Below, one piece after another: positions 1 to 6,149 of a DNA stretch of 11,559 bases. The notes beneath the pieces were generated by a model. That model had not been told where the DNA came from and ran no database searches. It saw only the letters and a list, made by a program, of their open reading frames with translations. How positions within the stretch are numbered: position 1 is the stretch's first letter; each line of letters opens with the position of its first letter. Location: the NCBI GenBank assembly GCA_945876155.1, contig CAMCMW010000020.1, positions 1-11,559 of the forward strand. Reading direction: 5' to 3'. Source of the stretch: an uncultured Ruminococcus sp. Lineage in GTDB: Bacteria; Bacillota; Clostridia; Oscillospirales; Ruminococcaceae. The position numbers were made by a program, and so were the translations under genes.

Positions 1-28
1 TGGTTTTTAACATCTTTCTGAATTTCAT
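1..28 (-). CDS. N-terminal fragment of a leftward gene cut by the window edge
   Basis: A leftward ATG at 28-26 opens a frame that stays open to the edge and reads MKFRKMLKT, nine codons. A GGAGG ribosome site (complement of 35-39) lies about six bases upstream of the ATG. A good leftward promoter sits a further 30 bases up (66-95). Together these make a real gene start more likely than chance, although nine codons say nothing about function. The basic start could be the beginning of a signal peptide or simply a cytoplasmic protein. The gene would be divergent from the solute-binding lipoprotein at 319, so it may be a functional partner, but that is speculation. Confidence 0.5.
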
Positions 29-65
29 GGGCAGCCTCCGTAATCCGTAATCTGTTTCTTATATT

Positions 66-95
66 ATAATAACACATTTATATAATCTCTGTCAA
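66..95 (-). promoter_or_regulatory. Sigma-A type promoter for the leftward edge gene
   Basis: Reading leftward, TTGACA (complement of 90-95) is followed after 18 bases by TATTAT (complement of 66-71). An overlapping perfect TATAAT (complement of 63-68) lies at 21 bases, which is too far from this -35. Transcription would start near position 58, giving a leader of about 30 bases that contains the GGAGG site. Confidence 0.6.
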
Positions 96-210
96 ATATT
101 TTCGCCCAAAATACAGCTCTGTACTGAACTTACCACTGATATACACCTTTTTTTGTGAAAAAAGTGCAAATCCCTGTATAAAATTTCTATGTGCAATGGG
201 TTAAATTTTC

Positions 211-239
211 TTGACATTGCCAGGTAAATTATATATAAT
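211..239 (+). promoter_or_regulatory. Consensus sigma-A promoter of the solute-binding lipoprotein gene
   Basis: TTGACA at 211-216 and TATAAT at 234-239 are both perfect consensus hexamers and are separated by exactly 17 bases. The predicted start is near 246, leaving a leader of about 72 bases. A promoter this close to consensus implies strong basal expression unless repressed. A palindrome directly downstream (252-267) could provide that repression. Confidence 0.88.
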
Positions 240-251
240 TAGAGTGAAGGA

Positions 252-267
252 ATGTATGCGCAGACAT
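252..267 (+). promoter_or_regulatory. CRE/LacI-like palindromic operator candidate
   Basis: ATGTATGCGCAGACAT is a 16-bp dyad with one mismatched pair and a central CG, the architecture of LacI/CcpA-family operators. Against the B. subtilis CRE consensus WTGNNARCGNWWWCAW I count 14 of 16 positions agreeing. It starts about six bases after the predicted transcription start, a position where a bound repressor blocks initiation or early elongation. Its role is inferred from shape and position only. No regulator gene is visible in the window. Confidence 0.45.
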
Positions 268-318
268 ATCCCTGTGCTTCTTCTGAAAAGTTATTATTCC
301 AAAAGGAGAATCCACTAA

Positions 319-1728
319 ATGAAGATTAAAAGAATTCTTGCCGCACTTGCAGCTATGACTATGATGGCTGTAACTCTTACTGCCTGCGGCGGCGGTTCGG
401 ACAAGTCCGGCTCTGAGGCATCAAGAACAAAGTCCGAAGATGATGTAAAGATTTCTGCTGACTCAGCTATCAATGAGGGAGACCCTGACATCAAGGGTCA
501 GACTATCAAGTGGCTCAGCTACTATGACGTTAACCCGACAGGCAATGACGACCGTTCAATCGCTCTTACTCTCTTTGAGGACGTTTACGGCGGAAAGGTT
601 GAATGGATATCAACTACATACGAGACAAAGTACGACGACCTTGCAAACAGACTTTTAAGCGGTGACCCTGTTGATATGTTCCCTTATGAGTGGGACGCAG
701 TACCAAACGGCGTATACAAGAACCAGTATCAGCCTCTTGACGATTATATCGACCTGGACGACGAACTCTGGGCAGACGTTAAGGGTCTGGCTGACAAAAT
801 GGAATACAAGGGCGCACACTATGTTATACCTTACTGCATAAGCGACCCTGTTTGTATCATGTACAGCAGACAGATGATGGAAGACGAAGGTCTTGACGAT
901 CCGTATGAACTCTATCAGAAGGGCGAATGGGACTGGGACGCTTTCATGTCAATGATGAAGAGCTTCGTAAACAACGCTGACGACGGCGAAACAAGATACG
1001 GCTGCACAGGCTGGTTCGGTCCGGCTATCGTTCAGTCAACAGGTCAGACTATCGTAAACTACGACGGCACTAAGTTTACAAACAACGTTATGAGCCCTGA
1101 AATCGAAAAGGCTGAGCTTATCCTTGAAGAAATCGCAAACACAAATCTCTACGACACAGCATGGCACAGCTACTTCCCTGACGACGGCTCATGCCTGTTC
1201 TACGGTATGGCTCCATGGGCGCTTTCAGAGTCAAACGGCAAGAATCCTGACGCAGATATCTTCCTTGTACCGTTCCCGAAAATGCCGGGTTCAGATGAGT
1301 ACTACCTCTGCTGCTCATTCGGTGCAAAGATGCTGGTTGCAAACTCTGACAAGGGCGACGCTGTTGCAGCATACATCAAGTGCGAAAGAATCGCTGCTTC
1401 AGACGACCAGTACACAGCAGCTGCAAGAGAAAAGGCTCTTATCCCGACAGTTAACGCAAGCGGCGAAAAGACAAAGTATATAACAGAAGAACAGTGGGAT
1501 ATGTGGCAGTCACTTATGGACCCTGCAAATGTAACTCCTGTATTTGACTTCGGCAATGGTATGGGTACAAGAATGACTGACGAAACATACGATTACAACA
1601 CAAGAGGTGTTATGAAGAACCTCACAGACGCTCTTATCACAAAGTATGAGGGCGCACCGTCAACATGGGCAGAACTCCGTGACGCATGGAAGGCTGTTAT
1701 TGACGAGGAAATCGTAAAGTATAATTAA
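319..1728 (+). CDS. ABC transporter extracellular solute-binding lipoprotein, probably sugar-binding
   Basis: This 469-aa protein is probably the membrane-anchored binding component of an ABC importer of the bacterial extracellular solute-binding family (SBP_bac_1-like), which delivers oligosaccharides or other solutes to a permease. Residues 1-22 form a lipoprotein signal peptide with a basic start, a hydrophobic core and the lipobox L20-T21-A22-C23. C23 would be lipidated and is followed by a Gly/Ser-rich acidic linker. The mature part is acidic and rich in Trp, Tyr and Asp, as in sugar-binding proteins. An AAAGGAG site lies just before the ATG. The gene is flanked by its own promoter and terminator, so it appears monocistronic. 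No permease or ATPase gene accompanies it, which is unusual for this family. The ligand cannot be read from sequence. The family is fairly sure; sugar specificity is inference. Confidence 0.9.
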   Translation: MKIKRILAALAAMTMMAVTLTACGGGSDKSGSEASRTKSEDDVKISADSAINEGDPDIKGQTIKWLSYYDVNPTGNDDRSIALTLFEDVYGGKVEWISTTYETKYDDLANRLLSGDPVDMFPYEWDAVPNGVYKNQYQPLDDYIDLDDELWADVKGLADKMEYKGAHYVIPYCISDPVCIMYSRQMMEDEGLDDPYELYQKGEWDWDAFMSMMKSFVNNADDGETRYGCTGWFGPAIVQSTGQTIVNYDGTKFTNNVMSPEIEKAELILEEIANTNLYDTAWHSYFPDDGSCLFYGMAPWALSESNGKNPDADIFLVPFPKMPGSDEYYLCCSFGAKMLVANSDKGDAVAAYIKCERIAASDDQYTAAAREKALIPTVNASGEKTKYITEEQWDMWQSLMDPANVTPVFDFGNGMGTRMTDETYDYNTRGVMKNLTDALITKYEGAPSTWAELRDAWKAVIDEEIVKYN

Positions 1729-1746
1729 TTTAAATTTATACGCCAG

Positions 1747-1772
1747 AGGGAATGCGTAAGCATTCCCTTTTT
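1747..1772 (+). terminator. Rho-independent terminator of the solute-binding lipoprotein gene
   Basis: GGGAATGC (1748-1755) and GCATTCCC (1760-1767) form a perfect 8-bp stem with a GTAA tetraloop, and A1747 can extend the stem by pairing with T1768. Five T residues (1768-1772) follow directly. It lies 19 bases after the stop codon. Confidence 0.9.
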
Positions 1773-1788
1773 GCTTATTCAAAATAAC

Positions 1789-1811
1789 GGGCGATCAATG
1801 GTCGCACCTAC
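1789..1811 (+). repeat. Degenerate copy of the 24-bp GGGCGACC palindromic repeat
   Basis: This copy begins GGGCGATCAATGGTCGCACC and differs from the copies at 3534 and 10019 at two central positions, which break the stem in one place and weaken it in another. It keeps the upstream AATAAC shared with the copy at 10019. Its end abuts the AAAGGAGG ribosome site of the next gene, so the repeat occupies almost all of the sequence between the preceding terminator and the next start codon. Confidence 0.8.
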
Positions 1812-1825
1812 CAAAGGAGGTAACC

Positions 1826-2176
1826 ATGCTTTTTATTCATTATCCAAAATGCACAACCTGTCAGAAAGCTAAAAAGTGGCTTGACTCCCACAACATCTCA
1901 TACACAGAAAGGCACATAAAAGAGGAAAATCCGACCCTTGACGAGCTTACCCGGTGGTACAAGGCGTCCGGACTGCCCCTGAAAAAATTCTTTAATACAA
2001 GCGGTATGCTTTACCGTGAAATGGGTTTAAAGGACAAGCTTGCCGATATGCCCGAAGAAGAACAGCTGAAACTTTTAGCCTCTGACGGTATGCTGGTAAA
2101 ACGACCCATAATCGTAAAGGGTGACACGGTTCTGACCGGTTTCAGAGAAAAGGAATGGGAGGAAAAGCTGATATAA
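1826..2176 (+). CDS. ArsC/Spx-family thioredoxin-fold protein
   Basis: A 116-aa protein of the arsenate reductase/Spx (YffB-like) superfamily, cytoplasmic and of normal family length. The redox motif C9-T-T-C12 sits in the first loop after strand one, as in this fold. R93-P94 in KRPI is the conserved Arg-Pro feature near the C-terminal half, and R107 lies where ArsC relatives often have an anion-binding Arg. A CxxC pair occurs in Spx regulators, while classical ArsC uses one catalytic Cys, so arsenate reductase, a thiol reductase or a Spx-like RNA-polymerase partner all remain possible. No arsenic-resistance genes are nearby, which argues against a dedicated arsenate role. An AAAGGAGGT site precedes the ATG. 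Its stop codon overlaps the start of the phosphorylase gene, so the two are translationally linked. Family sure, function not. Confidence 0.85.
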   Translation: MLFIHYPKCTTCQKAKKWLDSHNISYTERHIKEENPTLDELTRWYKASGLPLKKFFNTSGMLYREMGLKDKLADMPEEEQLKLLASDGMLVKRPIIVKGDTVLTGFREKEWEEKLI

Positions 2177-3474
2177 TGAATGCCTGCGATATTATTTTCA
2201 AGACACGGCGTAAACAGCCACTGAGCTATGACGAGATGAAGTGGTTTATTGACGGCTACGTTAAAGGTGATATCCCCGATTATCAGGTTTCCGCATGGCT
2301 TATGGCAGTCTGCTTTAACTCTCTCACCAAAGAGGAAACGAAAAATCTCACCCTTATTATGAGGGATTCCGGCGAAACTGCTGACCTGTCCGCCGTTGGT
2401 GCAGTAACAGCCGACAAACACAGCACAGGGGGTATCGGTGACAAGACAAGCCTTATTATTGCACCGGTCTGCGCTGCCTGCGGACTTCATGTTCCGAAAA
2501 TGTCGGGAAGGGGTCTTGGCTTTACCGGCGGTACGATAGACAAACTGGAAAGTATTCCCGGATTCAACGTAAGCATTGACTTTGAAAAGTATGTGGAAAA
2601 CATCAGAACAGTCGGCACAGCCATAATTTCACAAAGCGGAAATCTCGTTCCGGCAGACAAAAAGCTTTATGCACTCCGTGACGTGACCTCGACCGTTGAC
2701 AGCATACCCCTTATCTGTTCAAGCATAATGAGCAAAAAGCTTGCAACTGGTTCGGACTGCATTCTCCTTGACGTCAAGACCGGAAGCGGTGCATTTATGA
2801 AAAATACCGAGGACGCAAAGGCACTTGCCAAACTCATGACAGAGGTTGGCAGGGACGCCGGAAAGAAGTGCCGTGCGGTGATTACGGACATGAATCAGCC
2901 CCTGGGTCACGCTGTGGGCAACGCTCTTGAAGTAATTGAAGCTGTGGATATACTCAAAGGCAGTCAGCATGACAGGCTCTATGAACTTTGCATGGTACTG
3001 GCGGCAAATATGCTTGAACTCGCCGGAATGGGCAGTATTGAGGACTGTCGGAAAATGGCTGAAATTTCTATCGAAAACGGTTCGGCACTGGAGAAATTCC
3101 GTGAGATGGTCAATGCACAGGGCGGCGACAGCAGTTTTATTGATGATTATTCATTACTGCCCCGTTCAGCGCATAAGCTTGAAATAAACGCTCAAACTGA
3201 CGGCTATATCTCGGAAATCAACAGTGAGGACATCGGTTTTGCGGCACTCCTGACCGGTGCAGGACGCAGCACAAAGGAAGAACAGATTGACCACTCCGCC
3301 GGAATAATCATGGACTGCGAAACCGGAAAATATGTACACAAAAATGACGTTGTAATGACCATTTATTCAAACAGTCCGGAAAAACTGAAAGCCGCCGCAG
3401 AAAGGGCAGAGCAGTCATTTAAGATAACCCCGGAAAAACCGGAAGGACTGCCGCTGGTTTATGACGTAATATAA
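2176..3474 (+). CDS. pdp: Pyrimidine-nucleoside (thymidine) phosphorylase
   Basis: A cytoplasmic nucleoside-salvage enzyme that splits thymidine, deoxyuridine or uridine with phosphate into free base and (deoxy)ribose-1-phosphate. The 432-aa product has the family length. Phosphate-binding KHSTGG is at residues 81-86 and the family signature SGRGLGFTGGTIDKLE at 110-125. Base-binding residues are expected at R168 (ALRDVTST), S183 and K187 (SSIMSKK). The helical N-terminal part (about 1-65), phosphate-binding core and C-terminal alpha/beta part follow the usual order. The start chosen is ATG 2176, sharing its A with the stop of the preceding gene (TAATG). An upstream in-frame ATG at 2155 would add seven residues and swallow the GGGAGG site at 2157-2162. 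Firmicute members are mostly the broad-specificity Pdp rather than DeoA, so the symbol follows taxonomy, not a diagnostic residue. Confidence 0.93.
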   Translation: MNACDIIFKTRRKQPLSYDEMKWFIDGYVKGDIPDYQVSAWLMAVCFNSLTKEETKNLTLIMRDSGETADLSAVGAVTADKHSTGGIGDKTSLIIAPVCAACGLHVPKMSGRGLGFTGGTIDKLESIPGFNVSIDFEKYVENIRTVGTAIISQSGNLVPADKKLYALRDVTSTVDSIPLICSSIMSKKLATGSDCILLDVKTGSGAFMKNTEDAKALAKLMTEVGRDAGKKCRAVITDMNQPLGHAVGNALEVIEAVDILKGSQHDRLYELCMVLAANMLELAGMGSIEDCRKMAEISIENGSALEKFREMVNAQGGDSSFIDDYSLLPRSAHKLEINAQTDGYISEINSEDIGFAALLTGAGRSTKEEQIDHSAGIIMDCETGKYVHKNDVVMTIYSNSPEKLKAAAERAEQSFKITPEKPEGLPLVYDVI

Positions 3475-3484
3475 AATTATCAAC

Positions 3485-3508
3485 TGTAGGGGCGACCATT
3501 GTTCGCCC
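3485..3508 (-). repeat. 24-bp palindromic repeat, inverted copy
   Basis: Read leftward this begins GGGCGAACAATGGTCGCCCC and ends CTACA, one base different from the copy at 3534-3557. It faces that copy across 25 bases, so the pair can form a 24-bp stem (23 matched) as well as a small hairpin in each copy. It begins 11 bases after the phosphorylase stop codon. Confidence 0.85.
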
Positions 3509-3533
3509 TCCAATAATTCAGGCAAACCGCAAC

Positions 3534-3557
3534 GGGCGACCAATGGTCGCCCCTACA
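3534..3557 (+). repeat. 24-bp palindromic repeat, forward copy
   Basis: Begins GGGCGACCAATGGTCGCCCC and ends CTACA. The core is a perfect dyad: GGGCGACC and GGTCGCCC flank AAT. Identical over 24 bases to the copy at 10019-10042. With the inverted copy at 3485-3508 it lies in the gap after the phosphorylase gene, where it may serve as a terminator or RNA-stabilising stem, although no T-run follows on the forward strand. Confidence 0.9.
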
Positions 3558-3608
3558 ATAATCCGTATTTCACAAAAAATGATTTGCGTGGTTTTTTCAC
3601 TAAAACTA

Positions 3609-3637
3609 TTGACATAACCGCTGAAAAAGTATAAAAT
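3609..3637 (+). promoter_or_regulatory. Sigma-A promoter for the membrane protein and zinc-ribbon pair
   Basis: TTGACA (3609-3614) is perfect and is followed after 17 bases by TAAAAT (3632-3637), five of six consensus bases. The start would lie near 3644, giving a leader of about 48 bases before ATG 3692. Confidence 0.75.
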
Positions 3638-3691
3638 TAAATAAACACAATATAAATTAAAAGCATACTATCTATTAAGGACGGAAAATTT

Positions 3692-4120
3692 ATGCACAAA
3701 ACAAAATCTGGTATTTCAATCGGCGCTCTGGGAGCAGTCATCTATTTTTCGGCACTCCTGGGCGGATATATACCTCTGTTTCTGATTGCAGGATACATCT
3801 TCATCAAAGAGGACAGCAAATGGCTGAAAAAGGTAACATTCAAAGCCATAGCGCTGATGCTCGTATTTTCCGGTCTGGGCGCTGTTATTGATATGCTCAA
3901 CGAGATACTTGAGATATTCAACAGCCTTTTCAGCTGGGAACTGGAAATCCCTCTTGACCTTGATTACGTCCTGGACAATATAATCAGTATCTCAAAAACT
4001 GTGCTTTTCTCCCTTTTAGGTTTCAAGGCACTGGGACAGGGTGATATCCCTATCCAGACTATCGACAATGCTGTCTGCTGCGATTCAGATACCGTAGCAG
4101 ATATCAATAAAGAAAAATAA
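3692..4120 (+). CDS. Small integral membrane protein of unknown function
   Basis: I do not recognise a named family. The 142-aa product has a short basic start, a long hydrophobic and Gly-rich stretch at about 8-38 that could be one long or two short membrane helices, a basic connector (KEDSKWLKK, 39-47), a second helix at about 50-68, an acidic amphipathic stretch at about 69-96, and a third helix at about 97-113. The C-terminal tail is polar and holds a Cys-Cys pair (129-130). The pattern is that of a small multi-pass membrane protein with no enzyme motif. Its site AAGGACGG precedes the ATG by a normal distance. It is followed 22 bases later by the zinc-ribbon gene with no terminator between, so the two are probably co-transcribed and may act together. 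That pairing is inference. Confidence 0.8.
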   Translation: MHKTKSGISIGALGAVIYFSALLGGYIPLFLIAGYIFIKEDSKWLKKVTFKAIALMLVFSGLGAVIDMLNEILEIFNSLFSWELEIPLDLDYVLDNIISISKTVLFSLLGFKALGQGDIPIQTIDNAVCCDSDTVADINKEK

Positions 4121-4142
4121 TTTTATAAAGGAGTAATTTAAA

Positions 4143-4589
4143 ATGGGTTTTTTTGACAAAGTTAAAGATACTGCCGGAAGTGCCATGGCAGCTTTAAGCG
4201 ACGCCGCTAAGGACGTTTCCGACAAGGGAAAAGAAATGACCGAAAAGGCAAGAATCAACAAGGCTATCAAGACTGAAGAAACAAAGATTAACAATCTTTA
4301 CATGATTATCGGTCAGAAGTTCTTCAACCAGAACGCCGCTGCACCGGCTGGATTTGAAGACCAGTTCAACGGTATCAGAAACGCACAGGCTGAAATCGAA
4401 AAGCTTCAGAAGGATCTTGACGGTATGGCAGCTGCCTCAGCCTGTCCTAATTGCGGAGCTAAGGTAAATCCTGGTCAGCCGTTCTGTCAGGGCTGCGGTG
4501 CAAAGCTCACAGTTGACGCTGCTCCGGCACCAGCACAGCCGGTTCAGGCAGAAGTTGTTGATACAACTGCTACTGAAAAGGCAGAATAA
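4143..4589 (+). CDS. Zinc-ribbon protein with an alpha-helical N-terminus
   Basis: A 148-aa, probably cytoplasmic protein of unknown function. Residues 1-35 are an amphipathic, Ala/Lys/Asp-rich helix region beginning MGFFDKVKD. About 36-95 are predicted helical and possibly coiled coil, ending in a heptad-like AQAEIEKLQKDLDGM. A treble-clef-like zinc ribbon follows with C101-P-N-C104 and C115-Q-G-C118, which should bind one zinc ion. The tail from 124 is a low-complexity Ala/Pro linker ending in an acidic stretch. Zinc ribbons of this type are frequent in small clostridial proteins with no assigned role, often at the end of membrane or helical modules. An AAGGAG site lies 10 bases before the ATG. 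The gene is the second of a two-gene unit and ends at a bidirectional terminator. Codon choice is well adapted (AAG, GAC, GGT), suggesting good expression. Confidence 0.85.
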   Translation: MGFFDKVKDTAGSAMAALSDAAKDVSDKGKEMTEKARINKAIKTEETKINNLYMIIGQKFFNQNAAAPAGFEDQFNGIRNAQAEIEKLQKDLDGMAAASACPNCGAKVNPGQPFCQGCGAKLTVDAAPAPAQPVQAEVVDTTATEKAE

Positions 4590-4609
4590 AATTAATCTGT
4601 AAACAGAAA

Positions 4610-4650
4610 ATGCACTGCGGTATAATAAGTACCACAGTGCATATTTTTAT
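4610..4650. terminator. Bidirectional terminator between convergent genes
   Basis: ATGCACTGCGGTA (4610-4622) pairs with TACCACAGTGCAT (4630-4642) as a 13-bp stem with one mismatch and a 7-base loop. ATTTTTAT follows on the forward strand and an A-rich stretch precedes it, so it can end the zinc-ribbon gene rightward and rqcP leftward. The stem's right side lies five bases from the rqcP stop codon. Confidence 0.87.
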
Positions 4651-4889
4651 GAAACTACAACGTAGTTGTCAGCGGCAGTTTCTTTTGTAGCGTGTTCAGT
4701 CACGTTTGTAACTTTAACTTTCAGCGGTCTTGCGCCCATGTTTATCTCAATAATATCCCCGACTTTAACGTCATAAGATGCTCTTGCTATCTTGTCATTC
4801 ACCAGGACTTTTCCTGCGTCACAAGCCTCGTTTGCAACAGTCCTTCTCTTTATAAGACGGGTTATTTTCAGATATTTGTCAAGTCGCAT
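4647..4889 (-). CDS. rqcP: RqcP, S4-domain RNA-binding ribosome quality-control factor
   Basis: An 80-aa protein of the Hsp15/YabO class, in Firmicutes known as RqcP. It binds the 50S subunit with a stalled peptidyl-tRNA and supports RqcH-driven alanine tailing. Almost the whole protein is an S4 fold: MRLDKYLKITRLIKRRTVAN (1-20) is the classic S4 start, DAGKVLVNDKIARASYDVK (24-42) continues it, and VGDIIEI (43-49) completes the motif. Length and composition match family members. The ATG at 4889 is chosen over an in-frame TTG at 4895 because AAAGGGG sits at a proper distance and family members begin MRLDK. The gene is 75 bases downstream of the HU gene, with a stem-loop terminator between, and overlaps the edge of the convergent terminator. 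Order mazG - hup - rqcP is a recurring Firmicute arrangement. Confidence 0.93.
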   Translation of the reverse strand: MRLDKYLKITRLIKRRTVANEACDAGKVLVNDKIARASYDVKVGDIIEINMGARPLKVKVTNVTEHATKETAADNYVVVS

Positions 4890-4911
4890 AAACAATTCCC
4901 CTTTCTAAACG

Positions 4912-4939
4912 AAAACGGCAGAGCCAGAAACTCTGCCGT
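4912..4939 (-). terminator. Terminator or attenuator between the HU gene and rqcP
   Basis: Leftward, ACGGCAGAG (complement of 4931-4939) and CTCTGCCGT (complement of 4915-4923) form a perfect 9-bp stem with a 7-base loop, followed by TTTTCGTTT. It sits just after the HU stop codon and only about 20 bases before the rqcP start. Partial termination here would let the abundant HU mRNA end while allowing low rqcP read-through. Confidence 0.82.
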
Positions 4940-4964
4940 AATTTTTAAGCATAAACGGTGTCAA

Positions 4965-5240
4965 TTAAGCGTTAACAGCGTCCTTGAGAGCCTTACCAGC
5001 CTTGAATGCAGGAGCCTTCTTTGCAGGAACTGTAATTGTTTCGCCAGTCTGTGGGTTCTTGGACTGCTTTTCTTTTCTGTCACGAACCTCAAATGTACCA
5101 AAACCAACAATCTGAACCTTGTCACCGTTTACCAGAGCTTCTGTAATTGTAGAAACAACAGCTGAAAATGCCTTCTCAGCGTCCTTCTTTGTTAATTCAC
5201 TTTTTTCTGCGATCTGATTGATTAATTCTGCCTTAGTCAT
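4965..5240 (-). CDS. hup: HU-family DNA-binding protein
   Basis: A 91-aa histone-like nucleoid protein, exactly the usual HU length, acting as a dimer that bends and compacts DNA without sequence preference. The two N-terminal helices span about 1-40 (MTKAELINQIAEKSELTKKD). The HU/IHF signature begins GFGTFEVRDRK at 46-56, and KNPQTG at 61-66 contains the proline that intercalates at DNA kinks. The C-terminal helix AGKALKDAVNA closes the fold. The start is the ATG at 5240 with a strong GGAGG site; upstream in-frame codons would add about 29 residues that match nothing. Its start is 46 bases downstream of the mazG stop, and I see no convincing promoter in that gap, so mazG and the HU gene are probably co-transcribed. 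Codon use is strongly biased, as expected for a highly expressed gene. Confidence 0.96.
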   Translation of the reverse strand: MTKAELINQIAEKSELTKKDAEKAFSAVVSTITEALVNGDKVQIVGFGTFEVRDRKEKQSKNPQTGETITVPAKKAPAFKAGKALKDAVNA

Positions 5241-5286
5241 TTTTATACCTCCAAAATTCTTTTGAACCTGATAGTTCTTTAAATTA

Positions 5287-6087
5287 TTATTGTGCCTGAT
5301 TTTTAACTTTATTCCAGTAAACATCAAGCTTTTCTATGCCAAGAGCTTTCATATCAGCTCCGTCAAGCCTTACTAAATCTTCAGTTGCGGCAAACCTTTC
5401 AATAAACTTTTCAGTTGCCCTGGTCATAGCCTCTTCGGCGTCGATTCCAAGATGTCTTGCTGTGTTGACGCAGGAGAAAAGCAGGTCGCCCAGTTCCTCA
5501 AAAATGTCCTCTTTTTTTCCGGACTTCACTGCCTCTTCCAGTTCAGCAGTTTCTGCCTTGATACACTCAATGGTCTCATCAGCATTTTTAAAGTCCATGC
5601 CGGCTCTCATAGCCCTTTTTCCTACCTTCTGGGCACGCATAAGCGCCGGAAGTGACTGTGCAACAGACGTCAGCGTTTCAGTATAGCTTGTCTGTCCTTT
5701 GGTTTCCTTTTTAATGCTGTCCCAGTTTTTAAGCACCTCGCCGGAGTCGGAAACAACCACATCTCCGAAAACATGAGGATGTCTTATAATAAGTTTCTGA
5801 CAAAGCTCATCACAGATATCATCAAAATCAAAGCTTTCCTTTTCCTCTTCGATACGGCAGTGGAAAACCACCTGGAGCAGAACATCTCCAAGTTCTTCTC
5901 TGAGCAGGTCTGTATCGTCAAGGTCGATAGCCTCAATTGCCTCGTACACTTCTTCTATGAAGTCATTTCTGATTGACTGGTGAGTCTGTTCCCTGTCCCA
6001 CGGACAGCCGTCCGGACTGCGGAGAATCTTCATTATCTCACGCAGATCATTAATATCATAATGTTCCTTGAACTGAAATTCTACCAT
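5287..6087 (-). CDS. mazG: MazG nucleoside triphosphate pyrophosphohydrolase
   Basis: A 266-aa cytoplasmic enzyme that hydrolyses NTPs and dNTPs to monophosphate and pyrophosphate, removing aberrant nucleotides and lowering alarmone-linked toxicity. Two tandem MazG domains are visible. The first (about 20-125) begins GCPWDREQTHQSI and carries E46xxE49 and E65xxD68 as metal ligands, then the conserved RHPHVFGD. The second (about 140-260) has E182xxE185 and E198xxD201. Length is close to the E. coli enzyme, and there is no N-terminal methylase domain like that of Bacillus YabN. ATG 6087 is chosen because GGTGAT lies directly upstream and residues before it look like translated leader. Downstream neighbours are hup and rqcP. 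Upstream sits a long intergenic stretch with a palindrome element and a possible weak promoter. Confidence 0.96.
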   Translation of the reverse strand: MVEFQFKEHYDINDLREIMKILRSPDGCPWDREQTHQSIRNDFIEEVYEAIEAIDLDDTDLLREELGDVLLQVVFHCRIEEEKESFDFDDICDELCQKLIIRHPHVFGDVVVSDSGEVLKNWDSIKKETKGQTSYTETLTSVAQSLPALMRAQKVGKRAMRAGMDFKNADETIECIKAETAELEEAVKSGKKEDIFEELGDLLFSCVNTARHLGIDAEEAMTRATEKFIERFAATEDLVRLDGADMKALGIEKLDVYWNKVKNQAQ

Positions 6088-6116
6088 AACATCACCCTGT
6101 TTTTCTGACAATTTAT

Positions 6117-6145
6117 ATAGTACATTAAAATCGGGAAAAAAGCAA
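6117..6145 (-). promoter_or_regulatory. Weak candidate promoter of mazG
   Basis: Leftward, TTGCTT (complement of 6140-6145) is 17 bases from TACTAT (complement of 6117-6122), only 3 and 4 of 6 consensus bases. The start would fall near 6110, leaving a leader of about 23 bases with the GGTGAT site. Spacing is right, but the match is modest. Confidence 0.35.
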
Positions 6146-6149
6146 TAGT

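Noticed and set aside
146..168. T-run and A-run hairpin in the left intergenic region
   Set aside because: Its arms are nearly homopolymeric, so pairing is weak and expected by chance in AT-rich DNA. No gene ends upstream of it on either strand.
2011..2490. 159-aa leftward frame opposite the ArsC and phosphorylase genes
   Set aside because: Both forward genes are certain, and the reverse frame has Cys-rich, random-like composition and no start signal.
4692..5165. 157-aa rightward frame across rqcP and the HU gene
   Set aside because: It lies opposite two clear genes and has no ribosome site or recognisable motif; it is a reverse-strand shadow.
4965..5327. Extended HU frame from 5327
   Set aside because: The extra 29 residues lie over the mazG 3' end and do not resemble HU; ATG 5240 has a strong GGAGG and gives the standard 91-aa length.
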